A stretch of 64,000 nucleotides of DNA from Salicibibacter cibi (GTDB taxonomy: Bacteria > Bacillota > Bacilli > Bacillales > Marinococcaceae): NCBI RefSeq assembly GCF_016495865.1, contig NZ_CP054706.1, forward strand, positions 2,914,001-2,978,000. The letters are read 5' to 3'. The position numbers were made by a program, and so were the translations under genes. The notes beneath the pieces are model-generated. The model made no database searches, was not told the origin of the DNA, and saw nothing but the letters and a program-made list of their open reading frames with translations. Positions 26,822-35,964 of this stretch are shown in pieces. Every line of letters begins with the position of its first letter. Position 1 is the stretch's first letter.

Positions 26822-26915
26822 TAAGGAGGTGGAAAAATTGTGTTAATCATGGTTCCTTTTAAAATTATTTGTTTTATTGTTACATTTTATACTTAAAAAC
26901 GAGGAGGTTACGCGA

Positions 26916-28718
26916 ATGGACTTGTGGGTGATGACTCTTTTAGCCTTGTTCCCTATTCTCGTGATTTTTTTCCTGATTGTATTTTTAAGATGGTCCGCGA
27001 AGGCAGCCATGCCGATCGCTCTTATCTTAACGGCACTAATTGCTATCACGATCTGGGGGGCAGAAGTTACGCAAGTAAGCGCGGCCGTTATCCATGGCAT
27101 TGTACTCGCGTTGGAAATTTTATTTATCGTGTTTGGAGCCCTTCTCCTATTAAACACACTTAAAGAAAGCGGCGCGCTGCAAACGATCCGCGCCAGTTTT
27201 ACAGGTATCTCTCCGGACCGCAGAATTCAAGCGATTATCATCGCCTGGCTGTTCGGTTGCTTTATCGAAGGTTCAGCTGGCTTCGGAACCCCTGCGGTCG
27301 TGGCAGCTCCCTTGCTCGTAGCGATTGGATTTCCGGCAATGGCCGCGGTTATGATTGCCCTCGTCATCCAAAGCAGCCCTGTTTCTTTCGGAGCCGTCGG
27401 AACACCGATTATCGTCGGCGTCGGTTCTGGATTAGAAGGACAAGAAAGCGTTATGGCCGCTTTGGGAAGCATGCCTTTTGATGAATTCATCCACTCTGTC
27501 GGAGCCCAAGTTGCTCTTACACATGGCATAGCGGGTATTCTCGTTCCATTATTAATGGCTGGACTTTTAACACGTTTTTTTGGAAAATCAAGATCTTTCC
27601 TGGAAGGATTCAAAGTTTGGAAATTTGCCCTTTTTGCCGCTTTCGCGTTCGTCATCCCCTATTATTTAGTGGCATTACTGCTGGGCCCTGAATTTCCCGC
27701 CTTACTTGGAGGCTTGACCGGACTATTGATCGTTGTTCCTGCCGCCAGAGCAGGTTGGCTCCAACCGAAAGAAGATGAGATGTTTGAATTTGAACCTCGC
27801 AGCAAATGGGAGCCGGAATGGATCGGAGCCCTTCAGGATGAGGTTGACAAGGAAATAGCCGGAAAGAATATGGGCTTATTAAAAGCATGGTCGCCCTATG
27901 TCATCGTCGCCGGTTTACTCATTGTGACAAGAGCAGTTGATGGCATCAACGAGTTTTTACAACAACCTGCGCTTACATTTGAATGGGAGAATATTTTCGG
28001 CTCAACCGTCACCACAGATATCGCGCCTTTATTCGTACCCGGAATGTTTTTCGTGATTACATCGATTATCACCTATTATGTTCATTCCATGGGCAAACAG
28101 CCCGGCACCTATAAAAATGCCTGGTCTGTTTCGTTTAAGACGTGGCTGGGAGCGGCGGCGCCTTTATTGTTCGCGGTGCCGATGGCCCAGGTGTTTGTCA
28201 ATTCCGGTTCAGACATGTACGAAAGTATGCCGATCCTGCTCGCAGAAGCAGCAACGAATGTGGCCGGAGAGTTATGGCCGTTGTTCGCACCGATCTTTGG
28301 AGCGTTGGGGGCTTTCTTTGGGGGAAGCAACACGGTAAGCAATGTCATGTTCTCGTTTTTCCAATTTGGTGCTGCCCAAAATATGGGCCTCGACCTTAAC
28401 GGCTCGAGAATTGTCGTCTCTCTGCAAGCGGTAGGCGGCGCTGCCGGAAACATGATTGCTGTCCATAACGTCGTGGCTGCCTCGGCAACCGTCGGATTGC
28501 TCGGAAAAGAAGGTTTGATCATTCGCAAAACGCTAATCCCCATGATTTATTATGTCATCATTGCCGGAATGCTCGGCATGGGCTTTATCATGGGCGGCGT
28601 GAATTTCTGGTTTTTAACCGCTCTCCTGTGGGCCATCGTTTACGTCATTATTTTAGCCCTGAATAAAGGGAAGAACGTTCCGGTTGGTCCTGATAAGAAA
28701 CCATCGATCCGAGGCTAG
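26916..28718 (+). CDS. L-lactate/glycolate permease (LctP family)
   Basis: A 600-residue membrane carrier with about 12-14 hydrophobic segments that imports 2-hydroxy-monocarboxylates with protons. The family is clear from [26 protein letters not shown], the segment [17 protein letters not shown] and the late [21 protein letters not shown] and [26 protein letters not shown]. Start at ATG 26916 after GAGGAGG. Next to glcDEF and malate synthase G, glycolate or lactate is the likely substrate. A cre box and promoter lie upstream. Confidence 0.93.
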   Translation: MDLWVMTLLALFPILVIFFLIVFLRWSAKAAMPIALILTALIAITIWGAEVTQVSAAVIHGIVLALEILFIVFGALLLLNTLKESGALQTIRASFTGISPDRRIQAIIIAWLFGCFIEGSAGFGTPAVVAAPLLVAIGFPAMAAVMIALVIQSSPVSFGAVGTPIIVGVGSGLEGQESVMAALGSMPFDEFIHSVGAQVALTHGIAGILVPLLMAGLLTRFFGKSRSFLEGFKVWKFALFAAFAFVIPYYLVALLLGPEFPALLGGLTGLLIVVPAARAGWLQPKEDEMFEFEPRSKWEPEWIGALQDEVDKEIAGKNMGLLKAWSPYVIVAGLLIVTRAVDGINEFLQQPALTFEWENIFGSTVTTDIAPLFVPGMFFVITSIITYYVHSMGKQPGTYKNAWSVSFKTWLGAAAPLLFAVPMAQVFVNSGSDMYESMPILLAEAATNVAGELWPLFAPIFGALGAFFGGSNTVSNVMFSFFQFGAAQNMGLDLNGSRIVVSLQAVGGAAGNMIAVHNVVAASATVGLLGKEGLIIRKTLIPMIYYVIIAGMLGMGFIMGGVNFWFLTALLWAIVYVIILALNKGKNVPVGPDKKPSIRG

Positions 28719-28747
28719 TGTTCATTTGAAAGCCTTATTGGTCAAGC

Positions 28748-28780
28748 AAAACCGACAGGCTCAGCACCTGTCGGTTTTTT
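28748..28780. terminator. Bidirectional terminator between permease and FAH genes
   Basis: AAAACCGACAGG (28748-28759) pairs with CCTGTCGGTTTT, followed by T's; it sits between convergent genes. Confidence 0.85.
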
Positions 28781-28781
28781 A

Positions 28782-29540
28782 TCATTTATTCACAAATTTA
28801 TTTCTCAATACGCCTATCCCATTGACCTCACATTCGATCACACTGCCCGCGCTTGCCATTTCGGCACCGACAGGACTTCCCGTCAAAATCACATCTCCTT
28901 GTTCGAGCGTCATTACGCCAGATAAATAAGAAATCATTTTTTCAATCGAAACAATCATTAAATCCGTCGGGCTATTTTGCTTCTCTTCATTGTCCAGCCT
29001 TGCTTTTATGCTTACATTATGAGGGTCAAGGTCCGTTTCCAAATAAGGTCCGAGTGGTGTAAACGTATCGAACGCTTTTCCGAGCGTCCAGTGGCCGTCT
29101 TCATGAAAATACTGCGGCGCAGTTACGTCGTTTCCGACCGTATATCCGAAAATATGATCCAACACCTGGTCTTCCGAGATATTATGCGTTTTTTTGCCAA
29201 TAACAGCCGCCACTTCAGATTCAAATTTCACCTGATTGATGTCCTTCGGGATCAAAATAGACGCCTCCGGCCCGATAACCGACGATGTTGGTTTGAAGAA
29301 AAATACTGGGAGTTCCGGTGCTGTCTCCGGTAGATCCTCTTTTTCTGCCACAAAGTTTGCTCCAATGCCTATAATGTGATTCGCTTCCAGAGGTGCAAGG
29401 AGCTTGACGTCACCTTCACGGAACGTTCGCCCCGTATACTGCCAGTCTTTAAAAATATCACCCTCAACCGCTTGAATGCCCTGTTCTGCAAGAACTCCTG
29501 TATAAACGCCTGAATCGTACATAAATCTGACAAATTTCAT
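28782..29540 (-). CDS. Fumarylacetoacetate hydrolase family protein
   Basis: A 252-residue metal-dependent enzyme of the FAH superfamily (hydratases, decarboxylases and acylpyruvases). The C-terminal FAH core is seen in KPTSSVIGPEASILIP, FESEVAAVIGKK (metal ligand Glu), the segment DHIFGYTVGNDVTAPQYF and DVILTGSPVGA. Substrate is unknown: oxaloacetate tautomerase or acylpyruvase are both possible. It lies 100 bases downstream of glcD on the same strand, so it may belong to the glycolate operon. Confidence 0.85.
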   Translation of the reverse strand: MKFVRFMYDSGVYTGVLAEQGIQAVEGDIFKDWQYTGRTFREGDVKLLAPLEANHIIGIGANFVAEKEDLPETAPELPVFFFKPTSSVIGPEASILIPKDINQVKFESEVAAVIGKKTHNISEDQVLDHIFGYTVGNDVTAPQYFHEDGHWTLGKAFDTFTPLGPYLETDLDPHNVSIKARLDNEEKQNSPTDLMIVSIEKMISYLSGVMTLEQGDVILTGSPVGAEMASAGSVIECEVNGIGVLRNKFVNK

Positions 29541-29641
29541 GATTATGTTTCCTTTCTCTTTTTAGTTCGTGTTCGGACATCTCTCACCTATTTTCGCTAA
29601 TGGGCGGCTGAAGATGCGTCGGCCACCCGGTTAAACATTTA

Positions 29642-31093
29642 TCATCCCTGCCCGACAACTTGATGCGCTTCTCCGCTTCCCACGGCTTGCTTCACCTCGC
29701 CACAGCGAGCGGGTTTCGGAAACTGTTTGTCGGGGTTTAACATGTTGTTCGGGTTAAAGACCGAGCGAACATTTAGTTGCCGATCGATTTCTCTCTCGGT
29801 AAACACCAAGCGCATATCTTCTTTCTTTTCAATGCCAACGCCGTGTTCTCCGGTTATCGATCCACCGGCGGCGGTGCACGCTTCCAACGTTTGTGAGCCG
29901 ACTTTCAAAGCAAGGTCCGTTTCCCCCTCGTTGCGCGCATCAAACAGGATTAACGGATGAAGATTCCCGTCGCCGGCGTGAAAGACATTAGCAATTCTTA
30001 ACCCCGATTCGGCGCTGATATCAGCAATATTCGCCAGCACTTCCGACAACCGACTGCGTGGGATCACGCCGTCTTGCACAAGATAGTCCGGGGAAATCGC
30101 GCCCATTGCACCAAAGGCGGTCTTGCGATTCGCCCACCAGCGGCCGCGTTCACGGTCATTTTTTGCCACTTTGATTTCCGTCACGTTATGCCGCTCGCAG
30201 ACACTGACCATATCCTTGATTTGCTCTTCAATGCCTGCGGCGATGCCATCGACCTCCATGATGAGCACCGCTTTTGATCCTTCCGGATGACCGGCAGGTT
30301 TGGTCGCCCGTTCCACACCTTGAATGGCGATTTCGTCCATCATTTCAATGGCTGCCGGCACAATGCCCGCCGCAATAATGTCCGACACTGCGTAACTGGC
30401 ATCTTCAACGGTGTCAAAATAGGCCATTGCCGTTTCTTTTCCTTCCGGATTTTTTAAAATGCGGACAGTAATCGCAGTCACAATGCCCAGTGTCCCCTCT
30501 GAGCCTGTTAAAAGCCCCATTAAGTCGTAACCGGGCGTATCGGGGACACCGCCGATGTCTATCACTTCACCATTATGCAAAACCACTTCCAAACCGAGCA
30601 CATGATTCGTCGTCACGCCATATTTCAAACAATGAGCCCCGCCAGCATTCTCAGCAACATTGCCGCCAATCGTGCAGTTTGATTGACTGGACGGGTCCGG
30701 CGCGTAATAGAAACCTTTATTCGTAATCGAATTGGTCAACGCAAGATTAATGTAGCCCGGTTGCACAACGGCTTCGCGATTATCATAGTCCAAATGAAGC
30801 AGCTTCTTCATGCGAACGAGACTAATGATCACTTCCCCGCCGAGTGGCGTTGCTCCCCCGCTTAGTCCCGTGCCGGCACCGCGGGGGATAAATGGAATAT
30901 CGTTTTCATATAGCCATTTAACCACGCCGGACACTTCTGCGGTCGACGATGGAAAAACGACAGCGATTGGCATTCCGCGGTAAACAGTGAGACCGTCACA
31001 TTCATACGTAAGCAAATCTTCATCCCGGTAAAGAACCGCGTCGTCTCCAAGTTGGCGAATCATCTCCTTAACCATTTCCGCTTTCTCAGTCAT
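29642..31093 (-). CDS. glcD: Glycolate oxidase subunit GlcD
   Basis: FAD-binding catalytic subunit that oxidises glycolate (or D-lactate) to glyoxylate. The 483-residue protein has the PCMH-type FAD domain (IPRGAGTGLSGGATPLGGEVIISL, then NCTIGGNVAENAGG) and the C-terminal FAD-oxidase domain with its late motif GGSITGEHGVGIEK. Start at ATG 31093 after AAGGAGG; this overlaps the end of glcF by eight bases. It is last of the GntR-glcE-glcF-glcD run. Confidence 0.94.
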   Translation of the reverse strand: MTEKAEMVKEMIRQLGDDAVLYRDEDLLTYECDGLTVYRGMPIAVVFPSSTAEVSGVVKWLYENDIPFIPRGAGTGLSGGATPLGGEVIISLVRMKKLLHLDYDNREAVVQPGYINLALTNSITNKGFYYAPDPSSQSNCTIGGNVAENAGGAHCLKYGVTTNHVLGLEVVLHNGEVIDIGGVPDTPGYDLMGLLTGSEGTLGIVTAITVRILKNPEGKETAMAYFDTVEDASYAVSDIIAAGIVPAAIEMMDEIAIQGVERATKPAGHPEGSKAVLIMEVDGIAAGIEEQIKDMVSVCERHNVTEIKVAKNDRERGRWWANRKTAFGAMGAISPDYLVQDGVIPRSRLSEVLANIADISAESGLRIANVFHAGDGNLHPLILFDARNEGETDLALKVGSQTLEACTAAGGSITGEHGVGIEKKEDMRLVFTEREIDRQLNVRSVFNPNNMLNPDKQFPKPARCGEVKQAVGSGEAHQVVGQG

Positions 31094-32447
31094 CAGGATT
31101 TGCCTCCTTCTCTTCCAGCGCATACGCCCAATCGATCAACTGCATCGTATGAACGATCATTTCATCACGCCCGTGATTCATAACTCCCATCGCCATTTGT
31201 AGCATACAACCGGGATTTCCCATCGAAATCATCTCCACATCGTCCGGAACATCCTCGATTTTACGATCCAAGAGACGACCGGCCATATCTGGATGGGTAA
31301 TGTTATAGATCCCCGCGCTGCCGCAACAACGATCCGCATTCGGAAGTTCCGCCATCTCAAGGCCCGGAATCTCTTCCAACAAATCCCGAGGTTCATCCCA
31401 CACTCCTTGCCCATGGGCGAGATGACAGGCATCGTGGTACGTAATACGCTTCTTCATTTCGGCTTTGGGCGCTCGGTAGCCAAAGTCATGCAAATATTTC
31501 GATACGTCCATTACTTTTTCAGAAAACTGTTTGGCTTTTTCACGGTATTCATCGTCATTTTGCAGAAGCTCAGGATACTCGCGCAGCGCACACCCGCACC
31601 CGGCCGCATTCACGACGACATGCTCGGCATCGGAATCCAAAAATGTATCAATATTTTTACGGGCGAGTTTTTTGCCCATTTCCCGATCTCCGGCATGCAC
31701 ATGGAGGGCGCCGCAACAAGTTTGTTCTTTAGGCAACTCAACCGCGTGCCCGTTCTTCGTGAGCACTCGCACAGTTGCTTCGTTGACATCGCTGTACATG
31801 ACATCCATAATACAGCCCGCAAACATGGATGCGGTACCTTTTTGCTCTCCTTCAGCAGGAATTGATACCGGGTGCGTCTTTAAAATCGGCCGCCCTATTT
31901 CCGGCATGATCGACTCCATCGCTCCGAGATGGTCGGGCAGGATTTTCTTCGCGCCGCTCTTGCGAACGACCGTCTGCACCCCGCTTTTTTGGTATATTTT
32001 TGTTAACATCCCCAACGCGTGCAGACGCTTCGTATGTGGAAACATTCCGCGAAGGAAAAAGCGGCTCACAATATTTTGCCACCCTTTTAATGGCATCGCT
32101 TGCCGTACTTGCCCGCGCGCCTCTTCAATCAAAGCGCCTACTTGCACCCCTGCCGGGCATGCCGTTTCACAGGCACGGCAATCCAGGCACGTAAACATGG
32201 GGTCTTCAAAGGCTTCATTGATGTCCATCTTCCCTTCAGCAACAGCCACTATCGAGTGAATACGTCCGCGTGGCGATTGATGCTCATGCCCAAGTTCCTG
32301 ATACGTGGGACAAGCTTCCAAACACATGCCGCAATGCACGCATGCCGAGAATTTCTCCTCATCAGGGGGGTCTTCCCACAAATAGTTGCCCTGCGGCGGA
32401 TCATTTTTTTTCACAACCAATTCCGCTAATTTCGGTTCCGTCGTCAT
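31086..32447 (-). CDS. glcF: Glycolate oxidase iron-sulfur subunit GlcF
   Basis: Electron-transfer subunit of glycolate oxidase. The 453-residue protein has two [4Fe-4S] ferredoxin motifs near the N-terminus (CVHCGMCLEACPTY and CLDCRACETACPAGV) and two CCG cysteine-rich domains (CCGALHVHAGD and CCGSAGIYN). It couples glycolate oxidation to the quinone pool. Start at ATG 32447 after GGGAGGG. It is tightly packed between glcE and glcD. Confidence 0.95.
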   Translation of the reverse strand: MTTEPKLAELVVKKNDPPQGNYLWEDPPDEEKFSACVHCGMCLEACPTYQELGHEHQSPRGRIHSIVAVAEGKMDINEAFEDPMFTCLDCRACETACPAGVQVGALIEEARGQVRQAMPLKGWQNIVSRFFLRGMFPHTKRLHALGMLTKIYQKSGVQTVVRKSGAKKILPDHLGAMESIMPEIGRPILKTHPVSIPAEGEQKGTASMFAGCIMDVMYSDVNEATVRVLTKNGHAVELPKEQTCCGALHVHAGDREMGKKLARKNIDTFLDSDAEHVVVNAAGCGCALREYPELLQNDDEYREKAKQFSEKVMDVSKYLHDFGYRAPKAEMKKRITYHDACHLAHGQGVWDEPRDLLEEIPGLEMAELPNADRCCGSAGIYNITHPDMAGRLLDRKIEDVPDDVEMISMGNPGCMLQMAMGVMNHGRDEMIVHTMQLIDWAYALEEKEANPDD

Positions 32448-32448
32448 C

Positions 32449-33687
32449 TTATATCCCTCCCACAAACCGATTTGGATTTAGAATTGCATTCGGATCCATC
32501 TGCTTTTTAATCCCTTCGAGGAGGGAAAAATATGACGGCTTCGCTCCCCAGACCCCGACGTTCTGTCTAAATGAAAACGGAGCATGAGTGACCACCAAGT
32601 AGCCTCCGGATTCCTCGCACACCTTTCGCACATCTCGCACAAAGGATTGAACGGCTGCTTCATCCCCTTTGACGTAAGCCCGGGTAATGCCATGCCCTGC
32701 ACCGCCATGGGCAAATACTTGCATATCCCGGCCTCTTTGTAATCGTTTGCAATTTTCAAGTCGTTCAAGGACTTGCAAATTTTTACTCCCCATTTTCACA
32801 TGCACTGCCGTTTCATCGCCGGCAAAGGAAAGTTCAGCAAATTTCGCCCAAAATCCATCGACGTCTTCTTGATGAAACACCGTCAATTCGGTACCTTCCG
32901 GCACGTGTTCCCGCACCCATCGCTCTTGATATTCCACCGCTTTGTGAACGTCTTCAAACGTCATTACCAAGCTGGATCCCTTTTTATTCAGTAACTGTTC
33001 CGTCAGATTCGGATTCATATATTCCAAGGTTGTTGGCTCAAGATGAGTCGAGAGCAATTCCGTGATAAACGGTTTGGCGTAAGGTTCAACTTCTTCCGGA
33101 AACGTCATTGCACACATACTTTGATATTTCGGCAGCGGGCGCAATTTTAACGTCACTTCTGTCATGACTCCAAGCGTCCCCATGGAACCAATGAACAGTT
33201 TGTTCATGTCATAACCGGCAACGTTTTTGACAACTTTCCCTCCGGACCGTAAAATTTCACCGTTCGGGTGCGCGACGTGAAGACCAATCACATGGTCTCG
33301 CGCCGAGCCATATGACATTCGTTTCGGACCACTGTCATTGGCCGCAATCACCCCGCCAATGGTTGCATCAGCGGGGAACGAAGGATCAAGGGGCATCATC
33401 TGGTCTTGTGCATGGACCGTATCCATGATCTTTTGTATCTTTGTTCCCGCCTGCACGGTGATCGTCATGTCGCCGGGGGAGTACTCAACAATACCATCAA
33501 GTTTTTCGAGTGATAATAACAGATCGGCGTCCCCACTCACGCCGCCGAACCCTTGTTTTGTACCTCCTCCGACGGGAATGACCGTTTCTCCCTTTTCATT
33601 TGCTTTTTTTAAAATATCCGCGACTTCCCCGGCGGAGTCCGGAACGACCTTCTGGCTTGCTCTGTTGCCAAGCATTTGACTATGCAT
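32449..33687 (-). CDS. glcE: Glycolate oxidase FAD-binding subunit GlcE
   Basis: Second FAD-binding chain of glycolate oxidase. The 412-residue protein has the PCMH FAD domain (ETVIPVGGGTKQGFGG, DATIGGVIAANDSGPKRMSYGSARDHVIG, KVVKNVAGYDMNKLFIGSMGTLG) and a C-terminal half with the late LNPNRFVGG. Its start follows the regulator's stop directly. The presence of separate GlcD, GlcE and GlcF matches the three-subunit E. coli-type enzyme. Confidence 0.93.
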   Translation of the reverse strand: MHSQMLGNRASQKVVPDSAGEVADILKKANEKGETVIPVGGGTKQGFGGVSGDADLLLSLEKLDGIVEYSPGDMTITVQAGTKIQKIMDTVHAQDQMMPLDPSFPADATIGGVIAANDSGPKRMSYGSARDHVIGLHVAHPNGEILRSGGKVVKNVAGYDMNKLFIGSMGTLGVMTEVTLKLRPLPKYQSMCAMTFPEEVEPYAKPFITELLSTHLEPTTLEYMNPNLTEQLLNKKGSSLVMTFEDVHKAVEYQERWVREHVPEGTELTVFHQEDVDGFWAKFAELSFAGDETAVHVKMGSKNLQVLERLENCKRLQRGRDMQVFAHGGAGHGITRAYVKGDEAAVQSFVRDVRKVCEESGGYLVVTHAPFSFRQNVGVWGAKPSYFSLLEGIKKQMDPNAILNPNRFVGGI

Positions 33688-34365
33688 CTACATCCCTCCC
33701 GCTTGTAGCAATTGCTCCACATAATTTAAATGTTCTTTCATCTTTTCCCTTGCCCCGTCTGTATCTTTATTTTTGATAGCTTCGTATATGCTTCTATGTT
33801 GGGCATCAATCGCCTCGGCAACTTCCGCGTTTTCCGCAATAACACGATGGCAATCAATAAGTGCTTCTTTCATGTTTTGGGAAATGCTTTCCATTAATTT
33901 GACGAGCACGTCATTATCCGTCGCTTCGGCAAGGGCAATATGAAATCGGTAATCCGCTTCCCACCCTTGGTCAAATTGGCGAATCGCCTCTTTCATCGCG
34001 TCCAGTTGCTTATTGCCCCGCTTTAAAGCCGCCTGCTCTGCAATGCCAACTTCCATCATTTTGCGCACCGCATACAAATCCTGTATCGATTTTGCATCGA
34101 TCAGCGGGTACGCGCCAAATGTTTGCCAGCGGCGGGGATCGCAAACAAAAGCCCCCTCTCCTTGAATAACTTCAACCATGCCTTTTCCTTTTAAAACTGC
34201 GATCGCATCCCGCACGGCCGAACGTCCGACCTGAAATTGTCCAGTCAGTTCCCGTACCGATTGAAGCTTCTCCCCTGCTGAAATGCTGCCGTTCACAATC
34301 GATTGTTCTAACTGTTCGGCAACTTGTTCGGAAATTTTTCTTGTAGTAATTTTTTGAATATCCAT
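33688..34365 (-). CDS. GntR/FadR-subfamily transcriptional regulator
   Basis: A 225-residue regulator with an N-terminal winged helix (LEQSIVNGSISAGEKLQSVRELTGQFQVGRSAVRDAIAVLKGKGMV) and a C-terminal FCD ligand-binding domain with the metal-site region DYRFHIALAEATDNDVL. It is first in the glcEFD run and is likely the glycolate- or lactate-responsive regulator (LldR/GlcC type). Start at ATG 34365 after GAGGAGGTG. A 16-base palindrome lies 17 bases upstream and could be its own operator. Confidence 0.88.
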   Translation of the reverse strand: MDIQKITTRKISEQVAEQLEQSIVNGSISAGEKLQSVRELTGQFQVGRSAVRDAIAVLKGKGMVEVIQGEGAFVCDPRRWQTFGAYPLIDAKSIQDLYAVRKMMEVGIAEQAALKRGNKQLDAMKEAIRQFDQGWEADYRFHIALAEATDNDVLVKLMESISQNMKEALIDCHRVIAENAEVAEAIDAQHRSIYEAIKNKDTDGAREKMKEHLNYVEQLLQAGGM

Positions 34366-34381
34366 CGCACACCTCCTCACC

Positions 34382-34397
34382 TATCAGTTATCTGATA
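34382..34397. promoter_or_regulatory. Candidate operator of the GntR regulator
   Basis: TATCAGTTATCTGATA is a perfect 6-4-6 inverted repeat directly upstream of the regulator gene, in the divergent gap with the AhpD-like gene. Confidence 0.6.
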
Positions 34398-34444
34398 TCT
34401 GAACTCTATTTTATTACAAATTATTCGAAAAATGAAGAGGAAAA

Positions 34445-34468
34445 ATGATAAAATGATAAAATGATAAA
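34445..34468. repeat. Three tandem ATGATAAA units
   Basis: Three perfect 8-base units run directly together 28 bases upstream of the AhpD-like gene. They lie in its promoter area, so a change in copy number could alter expression. Confidence 0.75.
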
Positions 34469-34496
34469 ATAATGATCGAAAGGCAGGGATCTGCAC

Positions 34497-35150
34497 ATGG
34501 CGGAAAGTTTATACGAACGTTCCTATTTTTCCAGACTCAGTGAGTTTTCCGATCTGGCTCCCGAAATGTTTAAGGAATTCATGACGTTTAACGATGGCGT
34601 GATGAAACACGGCTCTCTTTCCCTTAAGCTTAAAGAATTGGCCGCCGTAGCCGTTGCTCACGTTACGGGATGTCCTTACTGTATTGAACTCCACGTAAAC
34701 AATTTGAAAGAAGCAGGCGGAAGTAAAGAAGAGATGAGCGAAGCGATCTTGATTGGTACCGCGTTGAAAGCAGGTTCATCCATGGCCCACGGCGTGAACG
34801 CTTTAAACGCTTATGACGGGATTGAAGACGAGGCACTTTTTAAACGGAAATATTTTGACCGGCTCGGTGAATTCTCCAAATTGCAACCGGAGATGTTCCA
34901 ATCCTTTGTGGATTTTGATGGACAAGCCCTGCGCCCGTCAACGATGAGCAAAAAGGAAGGTGAACTCATCGCCGTCGCTGTGGCTCACACGACTGGCTGC
35001 CCTTATTGCATTGAGCTCCACACGAAAGCGGCCAATGGTGAGGGGGCAAGCAAGGAAGAGATCGCAGAGATTATTTTCGTCGCCACTGCGCTGAAAGCAG
35101 GCTCTGCCCTTGCCCATGGAGTAAATGCTTTGAATGCGTATGATCGTTGA
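34497..35150 (+). CDS. Duplicated-domain AhpD-like carboxymuconolactone decarboxylase family protein
   Basis: A 217-residue protein made of two tandem CMD domains (about 8-108 and 115-217), each of which would normally be a whole protein. Both halves keep TGCPYCIELH, the AhpD-type CxxC plus His, and both end AHGVNALNAYD. They likely act as peroxide- or alkylhydroperoxide-type thiol enzymes, but the substrate is unknown. The near parallel of the halves points to a recent internal duplication. It is divergent from the glc regulator. Confidence 0.85.
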   Translation: MAESLYERSYFSRLSEFSDLAPEMFKEFMTFNDGVMKHGSLSLKLKELAAVAVAHVTGCPYCIELHVNNLKEAGGSKEEMSEAILIGTALKAGSSMAHGVNALNAYDGIEDEALFKRKYFDRLGEFSKLQPEMFQSFVDFDGQALRPSTMSKKEGELIAVAVAHTTGCPYCIELHTKAANGEGASKEEIAEIIFVATALKAGSALAHGVNALNAYDR

Positions 35151-35166
35151 TGGATGAACCCTTACG

Positions 35167-35194
35167 ACCCACCGCCTCTCGCGGTGGGTTTCTT
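35167..35194 (+). terminator. Terminator of the AhpD-like gene
   Basis: ACCCACCGC (35167-35175) pairs with GCGGTGGGT, followed by TTCTT. Confidence 0.8.
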
Positions 35195-35313
35195 ACATAA
35201 ATGGACATGTTATTTTTTAAAGCATTTTTCATCATGCTTATAAAAAGAATGAAACTTCCTCTTATAATTTTGGCTCTTCATCAAAATCTATCGTTGATAT
35301 CTGTGAATATTTA

Positions 35314-35467
35314 TGGTGATAGCACTAGCTAGCGGAGGAAAAACACGGAGACTCCTGTGGGAAAGCGCAGGGCGAAGACCCCGCAGAAAAAAGTGATTTT
35401 CTTTTTTTTGAGGAGGCTAAGCACAAGCCCACGGAAAGCGTCGTGTTTTTCCGTAGCGATTACCATC
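35314..35467. repeat. Bacillaceae-type long palindromic repeat
   Basis: A 154-base imperfect palindrome. Outer arms ATGGTGAT / ATTACCAT enclose CGGAGGAAAAACACG / CGTGTTTTTCCGTAG, and inside are CCTGTGGG / CCCACGG and GACCCCGCAG. The phrases GAGACTCCTGTGGGAAAGCG, GACCCCGCAG and GAGGAGGCT belong to a repeat I know from many Bacillaceae genomes. It holds no gene. The rest of the 35195-35710 gap shows nothing else I can support. Confidence 0.75.
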
Positions 35468-35710
35468 GTTCATCATTACACCTATTTTTCAACCATAGTT
35501 TTAGTGTTGCCCCATAATTTTTAAGCCATAGTTTTTTCCACAAAAATGCAAAAGGAGCACGCCGGAGTTATCGTACTCCTCTATGTCGTAAAGACTCCTC
35601 TTCACCAATGTTCCATAACAAAAATTTTCTTAACTTTTTTCTACAACAGGTATTGATTTTTGATTTCTGTTATAATACAATAATTTCAACAAACAAGAGT
35701 GGAGGGGTTC

Positions 35711-35872
35711 ATGATGAAAAGCACAAACGTTATGGAGCATACGACGAGTTTTGGATATCCCCCGGCAAAAGCAGAACCACGCACTTGCCACGATTGCGGT
35801 GAAGTCATTAGCGAAGTGCCGGATACCTATTTTACACAGTGCGAAAAATGCATGCGGGCAAATAATGAATAA
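35711..35872 (+). CDS. yhfH: YhfH family small zinc-ribbon protein
   Basis: A 53-residue protein with two CxxC pairs (TCHDCGE and QCEKCMR), which would bind one zinc. Size, spacing and the central EVPDTYFTQC fit the YhfH family of Bacillaceae, of unknown role. The ribosome site GGAGGGG is close to the ATG, and a perfect terminator begins inside the stop codon region. Such proteins are easily missed because they are short. Confidence 0.8.
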   Translation: MMKSTNVMEHTTSFGYPPAKAEPRTCHDCGEVISEVPDTYFTQCEKCMRANNE

Positions 35873-35909
35873 GCAAAAAGTGACTCCAAACAGGAGTCAC
35901 TTTTTGCTT
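35871..35909 (+). terminator. Terminator of yhfH
   Basis: AAGCAAAAAGTGACTCC pairs perfectly with GGAGTCACTTTTTGCTT (5-base loop). Confidence 0.9.
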
Positions 35910-35924
35910 ATGTTATCATACAGT

Positions 35925-35958
35925 AAAACTGCCGATGAATGATCACCGGCAGTTTTTT
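35925..35958 (-). terminator. Terminator of aceA
   Basis: AAAACTGCCG (35925-35934) pairs with CGGCAGTTTT (35947-35956), a few bases after the aceA stop. T tracts exist on both sides. Confidence 0.8.
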
Positions 35959-35964
35959 TGATCT

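Noticed and set aside
31293..32259. Two long frames antisense to glcF
   Set aside because: Both are opposite strand images of the Fe-S subunit gene.
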